This document shows positions 1 through 6,641 of a stretch of 12,232 bases of DNA, in pieces. The notes beneath the pieces are model-generated. The model ran no database searches. It was not told the origin of the DNA and saw only the letters and a program-made list of their open reading frames with translations. The stretch is from Solirubrobacteraceae bacterium. GTDB lineage: Bacteria > Actinomycetota > Thermoleophilia > Solirubrobacterales > Solirubrobacteraceae. Where the stretch lies: NCBI GenBank assembly GCA_019683665.1, contig JADGIB010000081.1, positions 1-12,232 of the forward strand, in the 5' to 3' direction. The position numbers and the translations under genes were made by a program. Numbering within the stretch: the stretch's first letter is position 1; every line of letters begins with the position of its first letter.

Positions 1-1048
1 CGCCGCCGCCGCCCGCGCCACCGCCGGCCTGGCAGACGCCCGCCGCGTCGTGGGCGCCGCCGGGGCACGGCGTCCCCGGGTCGGGGAGCGCGCCGCCCGG
101 CGCGTTGACGCGCACCGTGCGGTTCGTCAGCACCGTGCGCTCGTTGCCGCCCGCGTCCTCGATGCCGGCCGAGACGAGATGGACCCCGTCGCCGAGCGCG
201 GTGAGGTCGAACGTCGGGGTGTACGTCGTCGGCGCCGTCGCGCAGGGGACGAGCGTGAGCGCCGACGGGACGAAGTCGTAGGGCGACGCGTTCGACGGGC
301 GCGCGTCGCGGCAGCGCGTCGACGCCGGGTCGACGAGCGCGTGGAACGTCTGCCCGCCGGTGCGCAGGAAGGCGCGGTACACGCCGGCGCCGACGTCGGA
401 GGCCGTGACCGAGACCGTCGCGGTCTCCGCCGTCTGCCAGGTCCCGTCCAGCAGCGGGCCGCTCATCGTCCCGGCCACCGACGGGGCGTCGTCGTCGTGC
501 AGGACGAGCTCGGCGCGGTCGAGCAGGAACGAGCCGGCCCAGCACGTGCCGGGCGTCCCGTCGAAGTCGACGCACGCCAGGCGGATCGACAGGTGGTCGG
601 GGTTCGTCGCCGTCGCCGTCCCGGTGGCGACGTCGCCGAGGTAGCCGCCGTAGCCCGACACCCCGGCGTACGGCCAGCCGCGGTTCACCCACGTCGTCTG
701 GGCCTGCGGCTGGGCGTGGTCGGCCGACGCCGGCAGGTCGGTGCGCCAGGCGACGGTCGCCGAGCGGAAAACGAGGTTCGCCGGCGCTGACAGCGTCGCG
801 GTCTGCGACCACCCCAGGCTCACGGACGGCATCGCGACGCCGTAGGCGCCCGTCCCGCCCGGCGCGTTGTGGGTCAGGCCGCTCCACGGCCCGACCGTCG
901 CCGGCGTCCCGTCGGGCAGCGCGCCCGAGTGCACGGTCAGGTCGCCGACGGCGGCCGGCGCCGGGGCGGCCGCGAGCATGAGCGCGGCGGCGAGGGCGAC
1001 GCCGGCGCACGTGAGGCGGCGCCGCCGGCGAGCGGGGCGTGAGGTCAT
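1..1048 (-). CDS. Secreted Ig-like/beta-sandwich protein, 3' end beyond window
   Basis: 349 codons are visible from ATG 1048 and the frame is still open at base 1. An AGAGGAG ribosome site (1054-1060) sits 5 nt before the ATG, which decides the start. Residues 1-33 form a signal peptide: an Arg-rich head (RRRRR at 7-11), a hydrophobic Ala/Leu/Val core and an APAPAA-type cleavage region; the Arg block could also suit the Tat route. The mature part is rich in Gly, Thr, Ser and Trp with beta-strand-like spacing. Residues about 185-315 look like an Ig-like unit (SGPLLDGTWQT, then SVTASDVGAGVYRAFL, ending GGNERTVLTNRTVRV). Six cysteines fall in pairs (159/169, 246/269, 328/339), fitting extracellular disulfides. 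It ends in a poly-Gly linker, so more domains lie outside the window. The family is not recognised more precisely; an extracellular or wall-associated role is inferred. It is separated by 163 bp from the operon upstream. Confidence 0.8.
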   Translation of the reverse strand, partial: MTSRPARRRRRLTCAGVALAAALMLAAAPAPAAVGDLTVHSGALPDGTPATVGPWSGLTHNAPGGTGAYGVAMPSVSLGWSQTATLSAPANLVFRSATVAWRTDLPASADHAQPQAQTTWVNRGWPYAGVSGYGGYLGDVATGTATATNPDHLSIRLACVDFDGTPGTCWAGSFLLDRAELVLHDDDAPSVAGTMSGPLLDGTWQTAETATVSVTASDVGAGVYRAFLRTGGQTFHALVDPASTRCRDARPSNASPYDFVPSALTLVPCATAPTTYTPTFDLTALGDGVHLVSAGIEDAGGNERTVLTNRTVRVNAPGGALPDPGTPCPGGAHDAAGVCQAGGGAGGGG

Positions 1049-1053
1049 CTGGG

Positions 1054-1060
1054 CTCCTCT
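1054..1060 (-). promoter_or_regulatory. Ribosome binding site of the secreted-protein gene
   Basis: AGAGGAG read on the minus strand, 5 nt before ATG 1048. It fixes the start of the secreted protein at a point where a typical signal peptide begins. Confidence 0.65.
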
Positions 1061-1109
1061 GGTCGAACCGGGCGTTTCCTGCCGGGTCGAGGTGGACGGA
1101 GCGGAGAAC

Positions 1110-1124
1110 TCGCCCCCCGGGCGA
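1110..1124. repeat. Hairpin in the 163-bp intergenic gap (TCGCCC/GGGCGA)
   Basis: Perfect 6-bp inverted repeat TCGCCC (1110-1115) and GGGCGA (1119-1124) with a 3-nt spacer, between the end of the GT2-deacetylase gene (1212) and the start of the secreted-protein gene (1048). It could be a terminator-like hairpin without a T tract, or a leader structure of the secreted-protein mRNA. A second small palindrome, TCACCAGGTGA, lies at 1162-1172. No clear -35/-10 pair was found in this gap. Confidence 0.35.
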
Positions 1125-1211
1125 AACGCGCAGGATCAGTTGAGCAGTCAGGTGCTGTCCGTCACCAGGTGAGACGGCGGCGGCTCGGACGGATGTCCAG
1201 CCGGATTTCCG

Positions 1212-3053
1212 CTATTTGCGAAGAAAACCCGGCGTGGTCCCCGCGTCGGGACGGTCCTCGGCGACCGCGCGCGCCAGCGCGAAGCGGTCCGCGCCGGGCG
1301 CGATCGCGCCCGCGGCGTTGACGACGGCGAGCCGGAAGCCGGCCCGGGCCGCCATCGCCTGCGTCGTCGCGTCCACGTCGCGGCCGGGGACGCCGAACGG
1401 GTAGGAGAACGCGGTCGGCGCGCGGCCCAGCCAGGCGGCGAGGTCGTCGCGGGAGCGCTCCATCTCGGCGAGCTGGCGCTCGGGCGGCAGCCAGCGCAGC
1501 GAGAGGTGGTCGCGCCCGTGGGCGCCGATCGTCACGTGCCCGGCCAGCTCGCGCAGCTCGTCGAGGGTCAGCGGGCGCGGGTCCTCCGCCTCCGGCGCCC
1601 TGGCCCAGTCGCGGATCTGGGCGAGCGCGGCCTCGATGCGCTCGACCGCCTGCACCTGCAGCCAGGCGTGGAGGTTGCGGCGGGCGACCTCGCGCTGGGC
1701 GGCGTCGCGGGCCGGCCAGGTGCGGACGTCGCCGTCCAGCTCCACGGTCAGCGGGCCGGTCGCCTGCGCCGTGTGCAGCAGCCGGGCCAGCTCGTCCCAC
1801 CAGAACGTGCGGCCCTCCTCGACGTGGCCGGTCGAGATGAACACGGTGACCGGCACGTCGATGCCGCGCAGCGCCGGGAGGTTGTCGGCGTAGCCGTCGT
1901 CGAACGTGATCGCCACCGCCCCGTCGGGGAAGTCGCCGGTCGCGAGCTGCTCGAGCGGGACGACCCGGTCGCGCAGCGCCTCGATCTGCGCCGCGAACGT
2001 CGCCGGCGAGACGGCGAGGCCGAGCGGGTCGTGGTCGACGTCGGCGACGCGGTGGTAGAGGAGCGCGGTCGCGCGCGGGCCCTCGTCGCGGCGCAGGCGC
2101 GGCAGGCGCGGCAGCGCCGGCTGCGGCTCGGGCACCGACGGGCGGAACGGGGTCGACGGCGCCGCCGGCTGCAGGCCGCGGTGGGCGACGAGCGGGGCGG
2201 CCAGCGCGCCCGCGTTCTCGGCCGCGCGGGCCGCGCGCTCGCTCGCGGTGGCGAGGTCGCCCTGGACGAGCGCGAGCCCGGCCCCGGCCGCGCTCGCCGC
2301 CGCCGCGCGCAGCGCGTCGCGCCCGTCGCGCGGGGTGCCGACGAGCTGGGAGCGCCCGCCGTAGCGGGCGCGGCGGGCGACGACGTCGCGGCGGCGCAGC
2401 TCGCCCACGCGGACGATCCGCTCGACGCGCAGCTCGGGCCGGTACTCGGCGCTCCAGCCGGCGGCGGCCAGCTCGCGCTGGGCGTGGTGCTCCTCGGCGA
2501 ACCAGTCGCGCTCGCTGCGGCGGGCCGGCCAGAAGCCGCCGATCGCGCGCAGCGCCGCGGTGCGGAACGAGACGTTGCCGCCGCGCAGCGTCCGCTCCTG
2601 CGGGTCGAGCGCGAGCGGCTCGGGGCCGTAGTCGAGCGGGGCGAGCGCGCCGAGCAGCCCGTCGGCCAGCCACCGCGGGCGCGGGCCGTCGAAGCGCAGC
2701 GCGATCGGGCCGCCGAGGATCGCGCGGTCGTCGGGCGCGGCCGCCCAGGCGGCGGCCAGCGCCGCCGCCCAGCCGTCCGGCGGGGCGCAGTCGTCGTCGA
2801 GGTAGGCGAGCACGTCGGCGTCGCTGGCGGCCAGCGCCGCGTTGCGGGCCTGGGCGATCCCGGCCGGCGCCTCGACGATCCGCGCGTCCGGCGCCTCGCG
2901 CGCGGCGAGCTGGCGCAGCGCCACGAGCTGCGCGGCGCTCAGGCCGGCGGCGGCGACGATCGGGGCGGGCACGGCGCGGCCGACCGCCTCCAGCGCCTCG
3001 GGCAGCGCCGGCGAGAGGCGGTCCAGGCAGACGGCGACGTCGATCCGGGACAC
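1212..3053 (-). CDS. GT2 glycosyltransferase fused to polysaccharide deacetylase (CE4/NodB)
   Basis: 613 aa from GTG 3053 to TAG 1212-1214. Residues 1 to about 290 are a GT-A family 2 glycosyltransferase: GIAQARNAAL at 65-74, the metal/nucleotide-binding YLDDDC at 84-89, GGPIALRF at 114-121, the acceptor-side GGNVSFR at 158-164, and an acidic ERDWFAEEHH at 181-190 as likely catalytic-base region. A Pro-rich linker (about 297-320) leads to a CE4 domain: YHR 333-335, TFDDG 383-387 (base Asp385, metal Asp386), GAHGRDH 510-516 (metal His512 and His516), FSYPFG 549-554. All metal ligands are present. No signal peptide or membrane helix is seen, so both reactions appear cytoplasmic, unlike most CE4 enzymes. 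The likely role is adding an N-acetylated sugar to a carrier-linked glycan and deacetylating a glycan; substrate unknown. It starts 11 nt after the MarR stop without a clear SD, suggesting coupling. GTG 3053 is chosen because GT2 homology starts there. Confidence 0.88.
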   Translation of the reverse strand: MSRIDVAVCLDRLSPALPEALEAVGRAVPAPIVAAAGLSAAQLVALRQLAAREAPDARIVEAPAGIAQARNAALAASDADVLAYLDDDCAPPDGWAAALAAAWAAAPDDRAILGGPIALRFDGPRPRWLADGLLGALAPLDYGPEPLALDPQERTLRGGNVSFRTAALRAIGGFWPARRSERDWFAEEHHAQRELAAAGWSAEYRPELRVERIVRVGELRRRDVVARRARYGGRSQLVGTPRDGRDALRAAAASAAGAGLALVQGDLATASERAARAAENAGALAAPLVAHRGLQPAAPSTPFRPSVPEPQPALPRLPRLRRDEGPRATALLYHRVADVDHDPLGLAVSPATFAAQIEALRDRVVPLEQLATGDFPDGAVAITFDDGYADNLPALRGIDVPVTVFISTGHVEEGRTFWWDELARLLHTAQATGPLTVELDGDVRTWPARDAAQREVARRNLHAWLQVQAVERIEAALAQIRDWARAPEAEDPRPLTLDELRELAGHVTIGAHGRDHLSLRWLPPERQLAEMERSRDDLAAWLGRAPTAFSYPFGVPGRDVDATTQAMAARAGFRLAVVNAAGAIAPGADRFALARAVAEDRPDAGTTPGFLRK

Positions 3054-3064
3054 GCCCGGGAACG

Positions 3065-3533
3065 CTACGCGGTCGCGGCGGCGACGACCGCTTCGGCGCC
3101 GGCCCGGCCCAGGCCGCGGGCCAGCAGCCCGCGCAGCGCGTCGAGCTCGCCGTCGTCGAGCCCGGGCAGCAGCGCGGCGACGGCCTCGTCGGCGAGGCGG
3201 TGGGCGCGACGCAGCGTGCGCCGCCCTGCGGCCGTCAGCGTCACCCGCGAGCGGCGCCGGTCGTCCGGGTCGCGGGTGCGGGCGACGAGGCCGCGCGCCT
3301 CCAGCTCGTCGATCGCGGCGACGACGAACGCGGGCGCCTTGCCGAGCCGGCGGGCGATCTCCTGCTGGGATCCGGGGTCGTCGCGATCGACGATCGACAG
3401 GAGCGCGTAGGCGCGGTGGTCGAGCCCGACGTGGCCGAGCCGCTCGTCGGCGTCGGCCAGCAGCGCGCCGCTGGCCCGCGCGAGCAGCAGCGCGAGGTGG
3501 TCCGCCGCGCGTCCCCCGGCTCGTCCCCCCCAT
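3065..3533 (-). CDS. MarR-family transcriptional regulator, frameshifted at a 7-G run near the start
   Basis: The reading frame ending at TAG 3065-3067 encodes a MarR winged-helix protein: dimerisation helix (DHLALLLARASGALLADADE), then DHRAYALLSIVD, the HTH stretch QQEIARRLGKAPAFVVAAID, ELEARGLV, and the wing RTRDPDDRRRSRVTLT with the family's DPxDRR pattern, followed by C-terminal helices. The frame has no ATG, GTG or TTG between the upstream in-frame stop (3557-3559) and a far-internal GTG in the wing. The natural start, ATG 3533 (GGGGCG just upstream), is out of frame: ATG runs into seven Gs (3525-3531), and one G fewer would give about 155 aa, normal for MarR. It is therefore a sequencing or assembly indel, a true inactivating mutation, or slippage-dependent expression. 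It lies 23 nt after the thioesterase stop and 11 nt before the GT2-deacetylase gene. MarR proteins bind palindromes and respond to small, often phenolic or lipid, ligands; the target here is unknown. Confidence 0.75.
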
Positions 3534-3556
3534 CGCCCCGAGTGTATGGCGCGGGC

Positions 3557-4276
3557 CTAGCGCTCGCGCACGAGGATCGAGGCGTGGACGACCCCGTCCC
3601 CGCTCGTGATCCACAGCGTGTCCTCGTCGTGGGCGACGCGGACCGGGCCGGGCTGGGCGGCGTCGCGGTACTCGATCTCGGCGTCGAGCGACGGCGGGTC
3701 GGCGCCGAGCGCGGCCAGGCGCTCCTCGAGCACGGTCCAGTAGGCGGCGTTGTTGACGTGGTCGGCGAGGTCGACGTCGGCGGCCCGGAAGCGCCAGTCG
3801 AAGCGCGGCAGGTCCGGATGCGGGTTGCCGTGGCGCACGCGGGCGCGGTCGGCCCGCCGGCCGGCGGCCGCCTCGCCGTAGACGGCGTCGAAGCGCTCGT
3901 CCAGGCGCGCCGGCTGCTGGGTGGCCGGGTCGAGGAAGATCCACAGCGCGTCGGCCTCCACCCGGGCGCCCCCCGCGCCCTCGATCGACGTGCGCCGCTG
4001 CGCCCAGCGCGGCCCGACGCCCGAGCAGAACGTCCGCAGCGTCACCCGCTCGTCGAAGCGCGGGAAGCGCGCCACGACGATCCGCAGGCGCCGCACGACC
4101 CACACGCCGGCGTCCGCGAGGCCCGCCTCGGCGACGTCGTCGTAGGCGACGTCCTGCAGCCACCGGGCCAGCGCGTCCGTCCGCGTGCGTCCCGTCGCGG
4201 TGACGTCGCCCAGCCGGGCGCGCCGCTCGTCGGTGAACACGCGCCCGCGCTCGGGCACCGGGACCATCTCGCTCAC
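3557..4276 (-). CDS. Acyl-ACP thioesterase-like protein (double hotdog)
   Basis: 239 aa from GTG 4276. Two hotdog halves are visible. The first has RTRTDALARWLQDVAYD (30-46) and RRLRIVVARFPRFDERVTL (about 62-80). The second has FDWRFRAADVDLADHVNNAAY (159-179) on the long helix, followed by LEER and a C-terminal sheet. The HVNNAAYW signature and tandem hotdog architecture match the FatA/FatB-type family, which hydrolyses acyl-ACP to free fatty acid in the cytoplasm. Aligned on His173, the Asp four residues before it is kept, but the Asn two before it (plant DxNxHVNN) is Ala171, so activity may differ. The start is firm: GGAGGT (4284-4289) lies 7 nt before the GTG, and the GTG overlaps the preceding gene's TGA (GTGA). 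The nearby ATG 4267 is too far from that SD. A fatty-acid enzyme inside a glycosyltransferase operon is unusual; it may supply or tailor a lipid, or act with the adjacent MarR. Confidence 0.85.
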   Translation of the reverse strand: MSEMVPVPERGRVFTDERRARLGDVTATGRTRTDALARWLQDVAYDDVAEAGLADAGVWVVRRLRIVVARFPRFDERVTLRTFCSGVGPRWAQRRTSIEGAGGARVEADALWIFLDPATQQPARLDERFDAVYGEAAAGRRADRARVRHGNPHPDLPRFDWRFRAADVDLADHVNNAAYWTVLEERLAALGADPPSLDAEIEYRDAAQPGPVRVAHDEDTLWITSGDGVVHASILVRER

Positions 4277-5433
4277 GCAAGCCACCTCCGCATCGCGGTC
4301 TCCAGCTGCTCGGCCGCCCGCGGCCACGTCCGCCCGGCCGCCAGCTCCAGGCCGGCGGCGGCGCGCCGCTCGCGCTCCGCGGCGTCGTCGAGGAGGTCGC
4401 CGATCGCGCCCGCCACCGACAGCGGGTCGAACTCGGCCAGCGCGATCGGGCCGCGGGGGCCGAACGTCTCCATCATCGCGTCGGAGGCGACGTCGACGAC
4501 CGGCAGGCCGCAGGCGAGCATCTCGGTCGGCACGAGCGACGGGTTCGTCATCGACAGCACGAGGCCGACCGTCGCCTCCGCGTAGAGCGCGGCGAGCTGC
4601 GGGCCGTCGAGCACGCCCGGCTGCTCGCACGGGAACCCGGCGTCGATCGGGCGCGCCTCGCCGAACAGGACGATCCGCAGGTGCGGGCGCGCGCGGGCCA
4701 GCTCGCGCAGGGCCAGCAGGCCGAGCGGGACGGCGCGCCGGGCGGTGACGGCGCGGGCGTAGAACACGACGGTGTCGTCGCGGCGCGCGACGGCCGGGTC
4801 GGGCCGGTAGACGGCGTGGTCGACGCCGAGGTCGAACGCGTCGGCGCGCGCCTCGTAGCGGTCGCGCAGCAGCCCCGCCAGCCACGGGGAGGCGGCGACG
4901 CACGGCAGCCCGAGCCGGTAGGTCGACTCGGCCCAGACGCGCTCGGCGGACGTGCCGTAGAACTCGGGCTCGTGGTCCTGGACGAGGTAGCCGCGCGCGG
5001 CGGCGCCCGGCAGCCGCAGGACGCGGTGGACGGTCTGCCAGCCCGTGGCCAGGACGACGTCGGCGCCGCGCCAGGCCTCGAACGTCGCGTGGACGTCGAC
5101 GTGGGCGGCGTCGAACCACGCGCGGAAGCGCGCCTCCACCTCCTCGGGGGCCTGCCCGCGGTGGGTGCCGTCGGTGTCCTCGATCCACACCGAGCACGAG
5201 TGGCCGCGGGCGACGAGCCCGCGCAGGAGGTGCATGATCGTCGAGTGGCCGCCCGAGCCGCGGCGGAACTGCGGCACGACGACGGCGACCCGCAGCCGGT
5301 CGCGCGGCGCGCCCGCGCGCGGCGCCAGCGGGACGACGCCCTCGCGCGCGACCTCGGTCAGCGCGGGCGGGGCGGTGACGCGCAGCGGCCCCGGGTCGGG
5401 GCGGCGCAGGACGCGGCGGGCGAGGTCCCTCAC
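4273..5433 (-). CDS. WsaF-like glycosyltransferase (GT4-type, GT-B fold)
   Basis: 386 aa from GTG 5433, whose GTGA overlaps the stop of the preceding glycosyltransferase. After a basic N-terminal stretch (VRDLARRVLRRP) comes the first Rossmann half: VAVVVPQFRRGSGGHSTIMH (49-68), typical of the WsaF type, with ARGYLVQDHEPEFYGTSAER (146-165) and CVAASPWLAGLL. The second half has TVVFYARAVTARRAVPLGL (221-239), IVLFGE (254-259), and the donor-site stretch SLVPTEMLACGLPVVD (299-314). WsaF of Geobacillus S-layer glycan synthesis is a rhamnosyltransferase; relatives build repeat units of surface polysaccharides in the cytoplasm. Which sugar is used here cannot be read from sequence. No membrane helix is seen. 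GTG 5433 is preferred because the frame upstream lies wholly within the neighbouring gene and shows no domain. A GGAGGG stretch lies about 10 nt upstream. Operon neighbours support surface glycan assembly. Confidence 0.85.
   Translation of the reverse strand: MRDLARRVLRRPDPGPLRVTAPPALTEVAREGVVPLAPRAGAPRDRLRVAVVVPQFRRGSGGHSTIMHLLRGLVARGHSCSVWIEDTDGTHRGQAPEEVEARFRAWFDAAHVDVHATFEAWRGADVVLATGWQTVHRVLRLPGAAARGYLVQDHEPEFYGTSAERVWAESTYRLGLPCVAASPWLAGLLRDRYEARADAFDLGVDHAVYRPDPAVARRDDTVVFYARAVTARRAVPLGLLALRELARARPHLRIVLFGEARPIDAGFPCEQPGVLDGPQLAALYAEATVGLVLSMTNPSLVPTEMLACGLPVVDVASDAMMETFGPRGPIALAEFDPLSVAGAIGDLLDDAAERERRAAAGLELAAGRTWPRAAEQLETAMRRWLA
4284..4289 (-). promoter_or_regulatory. Strong Shine-Dalgarno (GGAGGT) of the thioesterase gene
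   Basis: GGAGGT on the minus strand, 7 nt before GTG 4276 and inside the last codons of the WsaF-like gene. It decides GTG 4276 over ATG 4267. It is the only textbook SD within this operon, suggesting the thioesterase is translated by independent initiation as well as coupling. Confidence 0.7.
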
Positions 5434-6641
5434 GTCGGGCGCACCCTCCGCCAGACGCGGCGCAGCGGCGCCAGCAGCCAGCGCAGCGGCGCGCGCTCGA
5501 CGACGCGGTCCAGGCGCTCCAGCGGCTTGACCCGGTAGCGCAGCCGGTCGCGCTCGGCCACGACGAGCGCCTGCGCCTCGACGGCGGCGCGCACGTCGGC
5601 GATCGCGCGCGCGGCGCCGGGCGCGGCGGCCGGCTCGGGCCGGCGCGCGATCTCGCGCAGCGCGGCGGCCATGACCGTCCCGGCCTGCTCCCACGACGGC
5701 CACGCCCGCGCGGTGGCCAGCGCCCCGCAGCGCAGGTGGTGCAGCAGCGCCCGGTCGCGGGCGAGCAGGTCGAGCGCGCGGCTCGTCCCGCGCGGGTCGT
5801 CCCAGTCGACGACGAGCCCGTTGACGCCGTGCTCGACGTACTCCTCGTGGCCGGTCACCGCGGTCACGACGCACGTCGCGCCGAGGTGGAAGCCCTCCAG
5901 CGGCGGGCCGAACATCCCCTCCACCCGCGAGAGCTTCAGGACGACGTCGCTGCGCGCGTAGAGCGCGGCCATCTCCTCGTGGGTGAGCGGGCCGACGACC
6001 TCGTCGGCGCCGGTCGTGTCGACGTCGCGCGCCCCGGTGACGAGCGTGACGTGGCGCGGCTCGCGCATCTCGCGCACGGCGGCGAGCGCCTCCGGCACGC
6101 CCTTGAACCACACGTGCGGGTTGCCCTCGATCACGATCCGCAGCGGGCCGTGCAGGCGCACGTCGAGCTCGGCCGGCGGGGTGAAGACGTCCTTGGCCAC
6201 CCCGTTGCGGACGAGCAGCGCGCGCAGGTCCGGGCGCAGCTCCTCGAGCGTCTCGGCGATCCAGCGCGCCTCGGTGACGACGTCGACCGGCAGGTCGTGG
6301 GTGAGCGCGGCGCCCAGGCGCTGCGGGTCGTCGGGGCGGTAGAAGCGGTCCTCGAGCGACTGGACGAAGTAGGCGCGCCGCCGCGCGGGCAGCTCGAACA
6401 GCGGCTCGGTGGTCGCCCACCAGGTCGCCAGCGCGACGTCGAAGCGCCGCTCGCGCGCCTGGGCCAGCGACAGGACCTCGACCTCGCCCAGGCCGCGGAA
6501 GCGCCAGTCGGGGTCCTCGCGCTCGCGGGCGAGGACGAGCGCCGCCTCGATCCCGTGGCGCGGGAGCTGGCGGGCGTGCTCGACGACGACCCCGACGCCC
6601 CCCGAGAGCTGCAGGTCGTTGACGAGGAAGGCGACGTTCAA
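5430..6641 (-). CDS. GT4-type glycosyltransferase (GT-B) with basic C-terminal tail
   Basis: 403 aa from TTG 6641, overlapping the methyltransferase stop (TTGA). Domain order: N-terminal Rossmann half starting VAFLVNDLQLSGGVGVVVEH (3-22), with the glycine loop of GT4 acceptor domains; AYFVQSLEDRFY (90-101); second half from PLRIVIEGNPHVWFKGVPEA (166-185). The E-x7-E donor motif is complete (Glu241 and Glu249, EGMFGPPLE), followed by FHLGATCVVT and the GHEEYVEHGVNGLVVDWDD run (264-282). Residues about 335-403 are an extra helical segment rich in Ala, Arg and Glu that ends in a basic-aromatic stretch, LRWLLAPLRRVWRRVRPT, which could bind the inner membrane face. The family retains configuration and uses a nucleotide sugar; donor and acceptor are unknown. 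The TTG start is supported by the overlap and by the GT4 motif beginning right after it. It resembles the WsaF-like neighbour and probably acts on the same glycan. Confidence 0.85.
   Translation of the reverse strand: MNVAFLVNDLQLSGGVGVVVEHARQLPRHGIEAALVLAREREDPDWRFRGLGEVEVLSLAQARERRFDVALATWWATTEPLFELPARRRAYFVQSLEDRFYRPDDPQRLGAALTHDLPVDVVTEARWIAETLEELRPDLRALLVRNGVAKDVFTPPAELDVRLHGPLRIVIEGNPHVWFKGVPEALAAVREMREPRHVTLVTGARDVDTTGADEVVGPLTHEEMAALYARSDVVLKLSRVEGMFGPPLEGFHLGATCVVTAVTGHEEYVEHGVNGLVVDWDDPRGTSRALDLLARDRALLHHLRCGALATARAWPSWEQAGTVMAAALREIARRPEPAAAPGAARAIADVRAAVEAQALVVAERDRLRYRVKPLERLDRVVERAPLRWLLAPLRRVWRRVRPT

Noticed and set aside
1506..3410. A long open frame on the plus strand opposite the GT2-deacetylase and MarR genes
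   Set aside because: Arg/Ala/Gly/Val-rich translation without any domain; a GC-driven shadow of the strongly supported minus-strand proteins.
3054..4280. An N-terminal extension of the GT2-deacetylase frame back to an ATG at 4280
   Set aside because: It would run through the thioesterase and MarR genes out of frame and shows no domain; GT2 homology starts at GTG 3053.
4277..5197. An N-terminal extension of the thioesterase frame inside the WsaF-like gene
   Set aside because: Low-complexity shadow; the GGAGGT site and GTGA overlap place the start at GTG 4276.
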